This document shows, piece after piece, positions 17,328 to 30,959 of a stretch of DNA of 64,000 nt. The stretch lies in assembly GCF_001420995.1 (NCBI RefSeq), contig NZ_CP012184.1, forward strand, positions 3,642,501 to 3,706,500, given 5' to 3'. The notes beneath the pieces are model-generated. The model made no database searches. It saw only the letters and a program-made list of their open reading frames with translations, and had not been told where the DNA came from. Every line of letters starts with the position of its first letter. The stretch's first letter is position 1. Both the position numbers and the translations under genes were made by a program. Origin of the DNA: Pseudonocardia sp. EC080619-01 (lineage in GTDB: Bacteria > Actinomycetota > Actinomycetes > Mycobacteriales > Pseudonocardiaceae).

Positions 17328-17717
17328 ATGGCGAAGCTGTCCACCGACGAGCTGCTCGATGCCTTCAAGGAGCTCACCCTCCTGGAGCTCTCGGACTTCG
17401 TGAAGAAGTTCGAGGAGACCTTCGACGTCACCGCCGCCGCCCCGGTCGCCGTCGCGGCCGCCGGCGCCCCGGCCGCGGGCGACGCCCCGGCCGAGGAGGA
17501 GAAGGACGAGTTCGACGTCGTCCTCGAGTCCGCCGGTGACAAGAAGATCCAGGTCATCAAGGTCGTCCGTGAGGTCGTCTCGGGCCTGGGCCTCAAGGAG
17601 GCCAAGGACCTCGTCGAGGGTGCGCCGAAGCCGCTCCTCGAGGGCGTCAACAAGGAGGCCGCGGACGCGGCCAAGGCCAAGCTCGAAGAGGCCGGCGCCA
17701 AGATCTCCCTCAAGTGA
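17328..17717 (+). CDS. rplL: 50S ribosomal protein L7/L12
   Basis: 129 residues: an N-terminal dimerisation helix ([22 protein letters not shown]), an Ala/Pro hinge, and the C-terminal factor-binding domain ([38 protein letters not shown]). It forms the stalk that recruits elongation factors. It lies 47 nt after rplJ with AGAAAGGA before the ATG and is followed by a strong terminator. Confidence 0.97.
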   Translation: MAKLSTDELLDAFKELTLLELSDFVKKFEETFDVTAAAPVAVAAAGAPAAGDAPAEEEKDEFDVVLESAGDKKIQVIKVVREVVSGLGLKEAKDLVEGAPKPLLEGVNKEAADAAKAKLEEAGAKISLK

Positions 17718-17736
17718 TCTGAGCGCATGCGCCCGG

Positions 17737-17769
17737 AAGGGGCGGGACCCGACGCGGGTCCCGCCCCTT
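17737..17769. terminator. Bidirectional terminator between rplL and the acyl-CoA synthetase gene
   Basis: Perfect 15-bp stem (17737-17751 with 17755-17769) with a 3-nt loop ACG. It starts about 20 nt after rplL and lies 17 nt past the stop of the convergent acyl-CoA synthetase gene, so it can serve both. Confidence 0.8.
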
Positions 17770-17785
17770 CTGCGTTCCCGGGGTC

Positions 17786-19468
17786 CTATCCCCGCGGGTC
17801 GCGGTCCCGCAGCTCCCGGCGGAGGACCTTGCCGGTCACCGTCTTGGGCACCTCGTCGAGGATCTCGACCTGCCGCGGGTACTTGTAGGCCGCCATCCGC
17901 TCCTTCGTGAACGCGACGAGCTCCTCCGGGGTCGCGCTCGTGCCCTGGCGGAACGAGACGAAGGCCTTCACCGTCTCGCCCCGGTACCGGTCCGGGACGC
18001 CGACGACGGCCGCCTCCCGCACCGCGGGGTGCTCGTAGAGCACGTCCTCCACCTCGCGCGGCCAGACCTTGTAGCCGCCCGCGTTGATCTGGTCCTTCTT
18101 CCGGTCGACGATGTAGAACCAGCCGGCCTCGTCCATGTAGCCAACGTCGCCGGTGTGCAGCTCCGGCGGCCGCGTGGGGTCGCTGTGCAGCGCCGTCGCC
18201 GTCTCCTCCGGCTTGTTCCAGTAGCCGGACACGACCTGCGGGCCGGACGTGCAGATCTCGCCGACCTCGCCCGGCGGCAGCTCGGCGCCCTCGTCGTCGA
18301 GGATCCGCACGACGGTGTTGTAGATCGGCACCCCCACCGACAGGGCCCCGGACGCGGCGTCGACCGGGCCCTGCGTGCCGATCGGCGTCCCGTGCGACGG
18401 CGAGGTCGTCTCGGTGAGCCCGTAGACGTTGTGGATCCAGTGCCCGAACACCTCGTGGAACGCGGTCACCGTGGACGGCGGGATCGGCGCGCCCCCGGAC
18501 GCGATCGTGGTGAGCGACGCGAGTGCGGAGCGCTCGGCGTTCGGGGCGTTCATCAGCGCGATGAACACGGTGATCGCGCCGACGGTGAAGGTGGGCCGGT
18601 GCTCACGGATCACGTCGATCCCCAGCGACGGCTCGAACCGGTGGAACAGCACCAGCGGCACCGCCAGGTACTGGGCCAGGGTCACGTGCGCGATCAGCCC
18701 GGTGATGTGGAACAGCGGTGCCACGCCGAGCACCACGTCGTCGTCGCCGAGGTCGCACCAGGTGGCGTAGGCCTGGCTGTTGAACACGACGTTGCCGTGT
18801 GTGTTCATCGCTCCCTTCGGCGGCCCCGTCGTGCCCGAGGTGTAGGTCAGGAACGCGGTGTCCCCGGCCTCGAAGGACACCGCGGGCGGCACCGTCCCGC
18901 GGTACCGCTCCAGGAACGCGCCCAGGCCGGTGACGGCGGCCCCGGACAGGTCCGGGCGGGGCGCGTCGCCGAACGCCCGGGGGTCGTCCCGGGTCTGGAA
19001 GTCCCGTTCGGAGGTCGTGAGGACGGTGCGGACGCCGGTCCCCGCGACCACCCCGGCGGCGACGTCGGCGTAGAGCGACTCCAGGCACACCAGGACCGAC
19101 GCCCCGGAGTCACGCAGCAGCAGGTCCAGCTCCCGCTCCCGGTTCATCGGGTTGACCGAGACGGCGACGCCGCCCGCCTTCCAGGTCCCGACGAGCCCGA
19201 TCACGAACTGCGGCACGTTCTGCAGGTACATGGCGACCCGCTCACCCGCGGTGAAGCCGGCGTCGAGGAGCCCGGCCGCGAAGGCGTCGGTCAGTGCGTC
19301 GAGCTCGCGGTGGGTGACGGCGCCGTCGAAGTAGCGGATCGCGTCCCCGTCGGGGTTCCGCGCCACCGCCGCGCGGAACATCGTCAGCGCATCCGGGAAG
19401 TCCGGGGTGATGTCGTGCGGCTGCCCCTCGGCGAAGCGGGGGAGCCACGGGCGGTCCGCGTACCCCAT
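17786..19468 (-). CDS. AMP-forming acyl-CoA synthetase (FadD-like)
   Basis: 560 residues, ATG overlapping the upstream cyclase stop by 1 nt. The ATP/AMP-binding P-loop TYTSGTTGPPKG is at about 208-219, the hinge region reads YIVDRKKDQINAGGYKVWP, and the C-terminal catalytic Lys is in PKTVTGKVLRRE near residue 546. The enzyme activates a carboxylate as acyl-AMP, then as CoA thioester. The substrate is not predictable from sequence alone; medium/long-chain or aromatic acids are possible. It forms an operon with the putative cyclase, antisense to the ribosomal/RNA-polymerase transcription units. Confidence 0.9.
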   Translation of the reverse strand: MGYADRPWLPRFAEGQPHDITPDFPDALTMFRAAVARNPDGDAIRYFDGAVTHRELDALTDAFAAGLLDAGFTAGERVAMYLQNVPQFVIGLVGTWKAGGVAVSVNPMNRERELDLLLRDSGASVLVCLESLYADVAAGVVAGTGVRTVLTTSERDFQTRDDPRAFGDAPRPDLSGAAVTGLGAFLERYRGTVPPAVSFEAGDTAFLTYTSGTTGPPKGAMNTHGNVVFNSQAYATWCDLGDDDVVLGVAPLFHITGLIAHVTLAQYLAVPLVLFHRFEPSLGIDVIREHRPTFTVGAITVFIALMNAPNAERSALASLTTIASGGAPIPPSTVTAFHEVFGHWIHNVYGLTETTSPSHGTPIGTQGPVDAASGALSVGVPIYNTVVRILDDEGAELPPGEVGEICTSGPQVVSGYWNKPEETATALHSDPTRPPELHTGDVGYMDEAGWFYIVDRKKDQINAGGYKVWPREVEDVLYEHPAVREAAVVGVPDRYRGETVKAFVSFRQGTSATPEELVAFTKERMAAYKYPRQVEILDEVPKTVTGKVLRRELRDRDPRG

Positions 19469-20439
19469 CAGCGGATCGCGATCGGGTTCACCGGCGCGCC
19501 GGTCCCGTTGACGACCTTCAGCGGCGCGGCCGCGTACAGGAAACTCCAGCGGTTGTCGGCGGCGCAGGCGTCGGCGAGGTCGTCGAGCCAGGCGATCTCG
19601 GTGAGGGTGACGCCGAGGTTGCGCATCAGTGCGCAGTGCAGCGGCAGGGCCACCCCGGTACCCGGCTCCGTCGTCACCTCGTTCGCGATGGTGTCGGTGA
19701 CGAGGTTGGGGATCTCCTTGTCCCGGAACCACTCCACGAGCTCCCGGGAGTAGGTCAGGCCGGGTTCCTTGAAGTCGGTGTAGAAGGTCTCCGGGTCGTT
19801 CAGCTCGTACCAGTACCGCATCCACCCGGTGCGGACGACGAGGACGTCGTGCGGCTCGATCTCGACCCCCTGCGCCGCCGCGGCGGCCTCGAGATCGGTG
19901 TGGTCGAAGGTCTCGCCCTTCTCCAGCCACTGCTTCCCGCGGTGCCGGGCGACGTCGATCAGGACCCCCCGTCCGACGACACCCTTCTCGGCGATCGGGA
20001 GCACCGACGCCCGGTCCATCGCGTCGACCGTCGAGCGGGCGTCGTAGCCGTTCCAGAGCTTGCCGTCGTACCAGACGTGGCCGAGCGCGTCGTACTGCGT
20101 GGAGCCCTGCAGGAAGATCAGGGCGGTGTCGTCGGCGTAGTGCAGGCCGCCGGGGAACTGCGGCGCGTCCGCACCGTCCCAGGTGCCCTCGTCCATCACG
20201 TTCTGGCGCTTGATGCCCTCCCGGCCCGGCCACAGCGGATCGCCGGGGGAGTCGGTGCGCCCCATCTGGATCTGCAGCGTGAAGACCTCGCCGGACCGCA
20301 CGTGCCGTACGCCGCGCAGGACCTCGCCGGCGTCGAGGTAGTTGAGACAGCCGAGCTCGTCGTCGGGGCCCCACCGGCCCCAGTTCGACGGTGCGTCGTC
20401 CCCGAGCAGCTCGCGCATCGAAGGGGTGTCGTCGGACAT
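19468..20439 (-). CDS. Putative cyclase / kynurenine formamidase-fold hydrolase
   Basis: 323 residues. It matches the Cyclase family of metal-dependent hydrolases in overall layout, but the canonical HxGTHxDxxxH metal site reads Gln111-Gly-Ser-Thr-Gln115-Tyr-Asp117-x-x-x-His121, with two His replaced by Gln. This pattern belongs to a distinct ~320-residue clade of the family with unknown reaction. It is first gene of the two-gene operon with an acyl-CoA synthetase, which suggests catabolism of a cyclic or carboxylic compound (inference). Confidence 0.78.
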   Translation of the reverse strand: MSDDTPSMRELLGDDAPSNWGRWGPDDELGCLNYLDAGEVLRGVRHVRSGEVFTLQIQMGRTDSPGDPLWPGREGIKRQNVMDEGTWDGADAPQFPGGLHYADDTALIFLQGSTQYDALGHVWYDGKLWNGYDARSTVDAMDRASVLPIAEKGVVGRGVLIDVARHRGKQWLEKGETFDHTDLEAAAAAQGVEIEPHDVLVVRTGWMRYWYELNDPETFYTDFKEPGLTYSRELVEWFRDKEIPNLVTDTIANEVTTEPGTGVALPLHCALMRNLGVTLTEIAWLDDLADACAADNRWSFLYAAAPLKVVNGTGAPVNPIAIR

Positions 20440-20965
20440 CGTCGTCCTCCCGCGTCGTCATCCGCGTCGTCATCGACCCGTGACAGATCGTTGGTGTGGC
20501 GACGACGTCGTGTCAACCATCGGGAGGAACCGCTGCGAACGGACGGCCGACGACCGGTCGTCCCGGACTTCCGACCGTTCATCGACGCTCGGGGACTTGA
20601 CTCGGTGCGCCGGGCAGGTCACTCTTGGGCCACGGTGGTTGCCTGGATGCTGAAATCGGCGACCTGTCTCGACAGCTGCGTTCGCAGCGTCTATAGTCAT
20701 TCTTTGCGCTGCCTGCGCCCAGGCTCTGCGCGCTCACTACCGGAAGTATCCGGGCCTGGCGGTGTGTCCGTCGGCCGCCGGAGAGGGTCCGGCGGAGTGG
20801 GCGCGGGGATTCTGGCGCGCACGACGGCGCCTGACAACAGACGGCGTGCGACGGGGCCGGCTGCCGGCTCACGATCCCGGGGGGACCCGATCGGATCGAG
20901 GGAGACGGTAGCGCTCGCCACCGGCGCACGCCAGACGAGAAGCGCAGTTCTCGGAAGGACGCATC
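20440..20965 (+). other. Divergent intergenic region and rpoB leader
   Basis: 526 nt between the reverse-strand cyclase gene and rpoB, with no convincing gene. It contains the rpoB promoter candidate at 20669-20697 and about 260 nt of GC-rich untranslated leader. The sequence next to the cyclase start should hold the reverse promoter, but no clear boxes were seen. Confidence 0.5.
20669..20697 (+). promoter_or_regulatory. rpoBC promoter candidate
   Basis: TCGACA (20669-20674), 17-nt spacer, TATAGT (20692-20697). It is the best housekeeping-sigma match in the region, about 270 nt before rpoB. The implied long leader is common for rpoB in actinobacteria. Confidence 0.6.
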
Positions 20966-23900
20966 TTGGCTGTCTCCCGCGCCGCCGCGACCACCTCGAC
21001 CCTCTCCGCTTCGGCGAACCCGAACTACCCCGGTGCACCCACTCGGGTCACCTTCGCGAAGATCTCCGAGCCGCTGGAGGTCCCGGACCTCCTCGACCTG
21101 CAGATCCAGTCCTACGAGTGGCTCGTCGGCAGCGAGGCCTGGTTCCAGCGCCGGATCGAGGCCGGCGACGACCTCCCCGTGAGCGGTCTCGAGGAGATCC
21201 TCACCGAGATCTCCCCGATCGAGGACTTCTCCGGGTCGATGTCGCTGTCCTTCTCCGACCCCCGCTTCGACGAGGTCAAGGCCTCCGTCGAGGAGTGCCG
21301 GGACAAGGACATGACCTACGGGGCCCCGCTGTTCGTCACGGCGGAGTTCACGAACAACACCACCGGTGAGATCAAGTCCCAGACCGTGTTCATGGGTGAG
21401 TTCCCCGTGATGACGGACAAGGGCACCTTCATCATCAACGGCACCGAGCGCGTCGTCGTGTCGCAGCTCGTCCGGTCGCCGGGTGTGTACTTCGACCACT
21501 CGATCGACAAGACGACCGAGAAGGACGTCTACTCGGTCAAGATCATCCCGAGCCGGGGTGCGTGGCTGGAGTTCGACGTCGACAAGCGCGACACCGTCGG
21601 TGTCCGCATCGACCGCAAGCGCCGCCAGCCGGTCACCGTGCTGCTGAAGGCGCTGGGCTGGACGGCCGAGCAGATCGGCGAGCGTTTCGGGTTCTCCGAG
21701 ACGATCATGACCACGCTGGAGAAGGACAACACCGCGGGTCAGGACGAGGCGCTGCTCGACATCTACCGCAAGCTGCGCCCCGGTGAGCCGCCGACGCGCG
21801 AGAGCGCCCAGGCCCTCCTGGAGAACCTGTTCTTCAAGGACAAGCGCTACGACATGGCCAAGGTCGGGCGCTACAAGGCCAACAAGAAGCTCGGTCTGGA
21901 CATCGAGAACTCGGTCGGCACGCTGACCGAGGAGGACGTCGCCACGACCATCGAGTACCTCGTCCGGCTGCACGCCGGCGAGACCACGATGTCGGTGGGC
22001 TCCGGCGACTCCGCCCGGGAGATCCCGGTCGAGACCGACGACATCGACCACTTCGGCAACCGGCGTCTGCGTACCGTCGGCGAGCTGATCCAGAACCAGG
22101 TGCGGGTCGGTCTGTCGCGCACCGAGCGGGTCGTCCGCGAGCGGATGACCACGCAGGACGTCGAGGCGATCACGCCGCAGACCCTGATCAACACCCGGCC
22201 GATCACGGCCGCGATCCGGGAGTTCTTCGGCACCTCGCAGCTGTCCCAGTTCATGGACCAGCACAACCCCCTCGCGGGCCTGACCCACAAGCGCCGCCTG
22301 TCGGCGCTCGGCCCGGGTGGTCTGTCGCGTGAGCGTGCGGGCATGGAGGTCCGTGACGTCCACCCGTCGCACTACGGCCGGATGTGCCCGATCGAGACCC
22401 CGGAGGGGCCGAACATCGGTCTGATCGGGTCGCTCGCCTCCTATGCGCGGGTCAACCCGTTCGGCTTCATCGAGACCCCGTACCGCAAGGTCACCGAGGG
22501 TGTCGTCACCGAGCAGATCGACTACCTGACCGCCGACGAGGAGGACCGCTTCGTCGTCGCCCAGGCGAACGCCCGGCTGAACGAGGACGGCTCGTTCGCC
22601 GAGGACCGGGTCCTGGTCCGCCGCAAGGGCGGCGAGGTCGACCTGATCTCGCCCACCGGCGTCGAGTACATCGACGTCTCGCCGCGCCAGATGGTGTCGG
22701 TCGCGACCGCGATGATCCCGTTCCTCGAGCACGACGACGCGAACCGCGCCCTCATGGGTGCGAACATGCAGCGTCAGTCCGTGCCGCTGCTGCGTTCCGA
22801 GTCGCCGCTGGTCGGCACCGGCATGGAGCTGCGGGCCGCGGTCGACGCCGGCGACGTCGTGGTGGCCGAGCAGGCCGGTGTGGTCGAGGAGCTGTGCGCC
22901 GACTACATCACCGTCATGGACGACGAGGGGCAGCGTCAGACCTACCGTCTGAACAAGTTCCGCCGTTCGAACCAGGGCACCTGCAACAACCAGAAGCCGA
23001 TCGTCGACGAGGGCATGCGGGTCGAGGTGGGCCAGGTGCTCGCCGACGGACCGTGCACCGAGAACGGTGAGATGGCGCTGGGCAAGAACCTCCTCGTGGC
23101 GATCATGCCGTGGGAGGGCCACAACTACGAGGACGCGATCATCCTGTCGCAGCGCCTCGTCCAGGACGACGTCCTGACCTCGATCCACATCGAGGAGCAC
23201 GAGGTCGACGCCCGTGACACCAAGCTGGGTGCCGAGGAGATCACGCGGGACATCCCGAACGTCTCCGAGGACGTGCTCGCCGACCTCGACGAGCGCGGCA
23301 TCATCCGGATCGGTGCCGAGGTCCAGCCCGGCGACATCCTGGTCGGCAAGGTCACGCCGAAGGGCGAGACCGAGCTGACCCCGGAGGAGCGCCTGCTCCG
23401 CGCGATCTTCGGTGAGAAGGCGCGCGAGGTCCGCGACACCTCGCTGAAGGTGCCCCACGGCGAGAACGGCAAGGTCATCGGCATCCGGGTCTTCTCCCGC
23501 GACGACGACGACGAGCTGGCCCCGGGCGTCAACGAGCTGGTCCGGGTCTACGTGGCCCAGAAGCGCAAGATCTCCGACGGTGACAAGCTCGCCGGCCGCC
23601 ACGGCAACAAGGGCGTCATCGGCAAGATCCTCCCGGCCGAGGACATGCCGTTCCTCCCGGACGGCACGCCGGTCGACATCATCCTGAACACCCACGGTGT
23701 GCCGCGTCGTATGAACATCGGCCAGATCCTGGAGACCCACCTCGGGTGGATCGCCAAGACCGGCTGGGAGATCGAGGGGCAGCCCGAATGGGCGTCCCGG
23801 ATGCCCGAGGAGCTCTACTCGGTGCCCGCCGACACGAAGACCGCGACGCCGGTCTTCGACGGTGCGCGCGAGCACGAGATCACCGGGCTGCTCGGCAGCA

Positions 23901-24475
23901 CCCTCCCGAACCGCGACGGTGAGCGGATGGTGCAGCCGGACGGCAAGGCGCAGCTGCTCGACGGGCGCTCCGGCGAGCCGTACCCGTTCCCGGTCGCGGT
24001 CGGCTACATGTACATCCTGAAGCTGGCGCACCTGGTGGACGACAAGATCCACGCCCGGTCGACCGGCCCGTACTCGATGATCACCCAGCAGCCGCTGGGA
24101 GGTAAGGCGCAGTTCGGTGGTCAGCGCTTCGGTGAGATGGAGTGCTGGGCGATGCAGGCGTACGGCGCGGCCTACACCCTGCAGGAGCTGCTGACGATCA
24201 AGTCCGACGACGTCGTGGGCCGCGTGAAGGTCTACGAGGCGATCGTCAAGGGCGAGAACATCCCGGAGCCGGGGATCCCCGAGTCGTTCAAGGTGCTCCT
24301 CAAGGAGCTGCAGTCCCTCTGCCTGAACGTCGAGGTGCTCTCCAGCGACGGCGCGGCGATCGAGATGCGGGACGCCGACGACGAGGACCTCGAGCGTGCC
24401 GCCGCGAACCTGGGCATCAACCTGTCCAGCCGCCCGGGCTCGGAGTCGATGACCGTCGACGACGTCGTCAACTGA
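20966..24475 (+). CDS. rpoB: DNA-directed RNA polymerase subunit beta
   Basis: 1,169 residues from a TTG start with GGAAGGA 7 nt upstream, the same unusual start as in mycobacterial rpoB. The rifampicin-resistance region runs from Gly422: [21 protein letters not shown]. Residues equivalent to E. coli D516, H526, R529 and S531 are wild type (Asp431, His441, Arg444, Ser446), but N518 is His433 and S522 is Ala437. It is 50 nt upstream of rpoC in the usual operon. Confidence 0.98.
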   Translation: MAVSRAAATTSTLSASANPNYPGAPTRVTFAKISEPLEVPDLLDLQIQSYEWLVGSEAWFQRRIEAGDDLPVSGLEEILTEISPIEDFSGSMSLSFSDPRFDEVKASVEECRDKDMTYGAPLFVTAEFTNNTTGEIKSQTVFMGEFPVMTDKGTFIINGTERVVVSQLVRSPGVYFDHSIDKTTEKDVYSVKIIPSRGAWLEFDVDKRDTVGVRIDRKRRQPVTVLLKALGWTAEQIGERFGFSETIMTTLEKDNTAGQDEALLDIYRKLRPGEPPTRESAQALLENLFFKDKRYDMAKVGRYKANKKLGLDIENSVGTLTEEDVATTIEYLVRLHAGETTMSVGSGDSAREIPVETDDIDHFGNRRLRTVGELIQNQVRVGLSRTERVVRERMTTQDVEAITPQTLINTRPITAAIREFFGTSQLSQFMDQHNPLAGLTHKRRLSALGPGGLSRERAGMEVRDVHPSHYGRMCPIETPEGPNIGLIGSLASYARVNPFGFIETPYRKVTEGVVTEQIDYLTADEEDRFVVAQANARLNEDGSFAEDRVLVRRKGGEVDLISPTGVEYIDVSPRQMVSVATAMIPFLEHDDANRALMGANMQRQSVPLLRSESPLVGTGMELRAAVDAGDVVVAEQAGVVEELCADYITVMDDEGQRQTYRLNKFRRSNQGTCNNQKPIVDEGMRVEVGQVLADGPCTENGEMALGKNLLVAIMPWEGHNYEDAIILSQRLVQDDVLTSIHIEEHEVDARDTKLGAEEITRDIPNVSEDVLADLDERGIIRIGAEVQPGDILVGKVTPKGETELTPEERLLRAIFGEKAREVRDTSLKVPHGENGKVIGIRVFSRDDDDELAPGVNELVRVYVAQKRKISDGDKLAGRHGNKGVIGKILPAEDMPFLPDGTPVDIILNTHGVPRRMNIGQILETHLGWIAKTGWEIEGQPEWASRMPEELYSVPADTKTATPVFDGAREHEITGLLGSTLPNRDGERMVQPDGKAQLLDGRSGEPYPFPVAVGYMYILKLAHLVDDKIHARSTGPYSMITQQPLGGKAQFGGQRFGEMECWAMQAYGAAYTLQELLTIKSDDVVGRVKVYEAIVKGENIPEPGIPESFKVLLKELQSLCLNVEVLSSDGAAIEMRDADDEDLERAAANLGINLSSRPGSESMTVDDVVN

Positions 24476-24525
24476 CCCCGCCGTAGACCGACTCAGCCGA
24501 GATAACGAAGAAACAGAGGACATAC

Positions 24526-28437
<3,912 letters not shown>

Positions 28438-28450
28438 TGCGGTGACCGCA

Positions 28451-28482
28451 CCGCGTCCCGCCGCGACGGCGGCGGGACGCGG
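28451..28482 (+). terminator. Terminator hairpin 1 after rpoC
   Basis: A 13-bp perfect stem (28451-28463 with 28470-28482), 14 nt after the rpoC stop. It works in tandem with a second hairpin 18 nt downstream. Confidence 0.7.
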
Positions 28483-28499
28483 CCGAGGAGGTCCCGGAC

Positions 28500-28538
28500 G
28501 GGGCCGGGCACCGCTCTCCCGTGGCGGTGTCCGGCCCC
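28500..28538. terminator. Terminator hairpin 2 between rpoC and the esterase gene
   Basis: A 15-bp stem (28500-28514 with 28524-28538) with one G-T pair, followed by GTTCGT. It lies 27 nt beyond the stop of the convergent esterase gene and may serve both strands. Confidence 0.7.
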
Positions 28539-28565
28539 GTTCGTGCGTTCCGGGCCCGTCGCAGG

Positions 28566-29465
28566 TCAGCGCACGCCGCAGTCCGCCCGCAGTGCCGCCC
28601 CCAGGTGACCCAGGACGTCGTCGGCCTCGGCGAGCAGCCCGGCCAGCGTCGGGAAGGCGTGCCACATGCCCTCGACGCGCTGGTAGTCCACGGTGCCGCC
28701 GGCGGCACGGGCCCGCTCGACGAGGGTGTCGGCGTCGTCGACGAGGATCTCGTCCGATCCGGCGACGACGTGCAGCGGCGGCAGCCCGGAGAGGTCGGCG
28801 TCGAGCGGGCGGAGCTCGGGTGCCACGACGCCGCCCGGGGCGTAGTCGGCGGCGGCGGACGGCAGCCACGACGGGTCCAGCATCGCGTCGGACGCGGCGT
28901 TGCGCGTCATCGCGTCCGCGGTGCAGCCGAGATCGAGCCAGGGGGAGACGAGCCCGACCGAGCCGGGCAGGTCCTCCCCGTCGGCGCGGAGCCGCAGCAG
29001 CAGCGCCATGGTCAGGCCACCGCCTGCGGAATCACCGGCGACCGCGATGCGTTCTGCAGGGTGTCCGGCCGCGCGCAGGGCGTGCCAGGCGGCCAGTGCG
29101 TCGTCCAGGCCGGCCGGGAACGGGTGCTCCGGTGCCAGGCGGTACTCGGGCGCGTGCACGGGCGTCCCGGTCGCGTGTGCGAGCCCTGTGAGCAGTGGCC
29201 GGTGCGAGGCGGCGGACCCGACCAGGTAACCGCCGCCGTGCAGGTAGAGCACACGGTGCGGTCCGAACGGCACGGACGGCGCGACCACCTCGGTGGGGAC
29301 GCCACCGAGCTCGCCGCGGGCCCGCCGGGTGCCGCGGGGGAGCGGTACCGACGCGCCGACGAGGTCGAGGCCACGGCGCCGGACCGGTACGGGTAGTGTC
29401 GGTGCGAGCAGTGGCGCGATGAGCGCGCGCGTGGCGAAGCGGTTGACCGCCGTCGGCAGGTGCAT
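28566..29465 (-). CDS. Alpha/beta-hydrolase of the hormone-sensitive lipase family (esterase)
   Basis: 299 residues from the ATG at 29465; the frame is open 51 codons farther upstream, but that part is Pro/Gly-rich without family features. The oxyanion-hole motif HGGGY, nucleophile elbow GDSAGG, Asp in SDEILVDD and His in WHAF give a complete catalytic triad of family IV esterases, similar to the actinobacterial Lip/steryl-acetyl-hydrolase type. It is monocistronic, antisense between rpoC and rpsL; the substrate is unknown. Confidence 0.88.
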   Translation of the reverse strand: MHLPTAVNRFATRALIAPLLAPTLPVPVRRRGLDLVGASVPLPRGTRRARGELGGVPTEVVAPSVPFGPHRVLYLHGGGYLVGSAASHRPLLTGLAHATGTPVHAPEYRLAPEHPFPAGLDDALAAWHALRAAGHPAERIAVAGDSAGGGLTMALLLRLRADGEDLPGSVGLVSPWLDLGCTADAMTRNAASDAMLDPSWLPSAAADYAPGGVVAPELRPLDADLSGLPPLHVVAGSDEILVDDADTLVERARAAGGTVDYQRVEGMWHAFPTLAGLLAEADDVLGHLGAALRADCGVR

Positions 29466-30067
29466 ACCGGACGGTAACCGGAACACCGGCCCCCCGGGGT
29501 GACCAGCCGGACCACGTGCGACAGCACCATCGCCCAGCACCGACCCGGCCGCGACGAGCGGCAGACGATCTGCGACGAGCGGGTGAGCCTGCTTGCCAGG
29601 CGCCGCTCCGTGCGGCATCGTCGGGTCACATCAGGTCTCCGCAGGGGCACGGCCCCGGCGGATCCGAGGATCTCCGAAGCCCCCGGAGGATCCCGAGGCG
29701 GTGTCCGTGACGGACCCGCTTTGACCGTGTCGAAGAGGGCCGAGTACTCTCATGCTCTGCGCTCGACTTCGGTCGGGCCGGTCCGCGTGCCCCGTGGTGC
29801 TCGGTCCCGGAAGGTCATCACCTCCCGGGACCAGGTAGTGCCGCGGTGACGGGCACGGTGGACGTCCCGACAGCCTCCGCGGGGCCCTTCCGGCCACGAG
29901 CGTGCACGGGACGACACGCCCGACCTCGGGGTCCGGCGCGACGGTGGCGGAGATCGGAAGCCACCCCGGCGCCCGGATCCCCGGAGTCATCGAGAACGAA
30001 GCACGACGAAGAACAGCGACGAGCGACAACAGTCGAGCCACACCTGACGGGAAGAAGTAGACGGTTC
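29466..30067 (+). other. Intergenic region and leader of the str operon
   Basis: 602 nt between the esterase start and rpsL. It contains the str promoter (29721-29750), about 310 nt of untranslated leader, and a hairpin with GGTCCCGG (29803-29810) pairing CCGGGACC (29825-29832). No convincing reading frame was found; long open frames here are GC-driven. Confidence 0.55.
29721..29750 (+). promoter_or_regulatory. str operon promoter
   Basis: TTGACC (29721-29726), 18-nt spacer, TACTCT (29745-29750), a good housekeeping promoter about 318 nt before the rpsL ATG. Confidence 0.65.
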
Positions 30068-30442
30068 ATGCCCACGATCCAGCAGCTGGTCCGCAAGGGC
30101 CGCGAGGACAAGGTCGCGAAGACCAAGACCGCCGCGCTCAAGGGGAGCCCCCAGCGCCGCGGGGTCTGCACCCGCGTGTACACCACCACCCCGAAGAAGC
30201 CGAACTCCGCGCTTCGCAAGGTCGCCCGTGTGCGGCTCTCGAGCGGCATCGAGGTCACCGCCTACATCCCCGGTGAGGGTCACAACCTGCAGGAGCACTC
30301 CATCGTGCTGGTGCGCGGTGGCCGAGTGAAGGACCTGCCGGGCGTGCGCTACAAGGTGATCCGCGGCTCGCTGGACACCCAGGGCGTCAAGAACCGCAAG
30401 CAGTCCCGCAGCCGGTACGGCGCGAAGAAGGAGAAGAGCTGA
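30068..30442 (+). CDS. rpsL: 30S ribosomal protein S12
   Basis: 124 residues beginning [14 protein letters not shown]; an open frame upstream is discarded because homology starts here. It contains [19 protein letters not shown] with Lys43, and the later [11 protein letters not shown] segment with Lys88, both the streptomycin-sensitive residues. It works in decoding-centre proofreading. First gene of rpsL-rpsG-fusA-tuf, and it overlaps rpsG by 1 nt (TGATG). Confidence 0.98.
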   Translation: MPTIQQLVRKGREDKVAKTKTAALKGSPQRRGVCTRVYTTTPKKPNSALRKVARVRLSSGIEVTAYIPGEGHNLQEHSIVLVRGGRVKDLPGVRYKVIRGSLDTQGVKNRKQSRSRYGAKKEKS

Positions 30443-30912
30443 TGCCCCGCAAGGGCCCCGCCCCGAAGCGTCCGCTGGTCTCGGACCCGGTCTACGGCTC
30501 CCCGCTGGTCACCCAGCTGGTGAACAAGATCCTGAAGGACGGCAAGCGTTCGCTGGCCGAGCGCATCGTCTACGCCGCCCTCGAGGGCACCCGTGACAAG
30601 ACCGGCACCGACCCGGTCGTCACGCTGAAGCGCGCGCTCGACAACGTGAAGCCGGCCCTCGAGGTCCGCAGCCGCCGTGTCGGTGGCGCGACCTACCAGG
30701 TCCCGGTCGAGGTCCGTGCCGTCCGGCAGACCACCCTGGGCCTGCGCTGGATCGTCACCTACTCCGGTCAGCGCCGTGAGAAGACCATGGTCGAGCGCCT
30801 CATGAACGAGCTGCTCGACGCGAGCAACGGCCTCGGTGCCAGCGTCAAGCGGCGCGAGGACATGCACAAGATGGCGGAGTCGAACCGCGCCTTCGCCCAC
30901 TACCGCTGGTGA
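30442..30912 (+). CDS. rpsG: 30S ribosomal protein S7
   Basis: 156 residues, [21 protein letters not shown] typical S7 with [23 protein letters not shown] and the C-terminal NRAFAHYRW. It is the primary 16S 3'-domain binder and in E. coli the str-operon autoregulator. Coupled to rpsL by overlapping stop and start. Confidence 0.98.
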   Translation: MPRKGPAPKRPLVSDPVYGSPLVTQLVNKILKDGKRSLAERIVYAALEGTRDKTGTDPVVTLKRALDNVKPALEVRSRRVGGATYQVPVEVRAVRQTTLGLRWIVTYSGQRREKTMVERLMNELLDASNGLGASVKRREDMHKMAESNRAFAHYRW

Positions 30913-30959
30913 CCGGCCGACCGTCGGGCGCCAACTCGCGATCGAGGGAGAGCTGAGCA

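Noticed and set aside
20579..24523. 1,314-codon open frame antisense to rpoB
   Set aside because: It mirrors the high-GC codon pattern of rpoB, has Arg/His/Asp/Leu-rich low-complexity translation and no family features.
28451..28538. Possible small RNA downstream of rpoC
   Set aside because: The two hairpins are better explained as tandem terminators for convergent genes.
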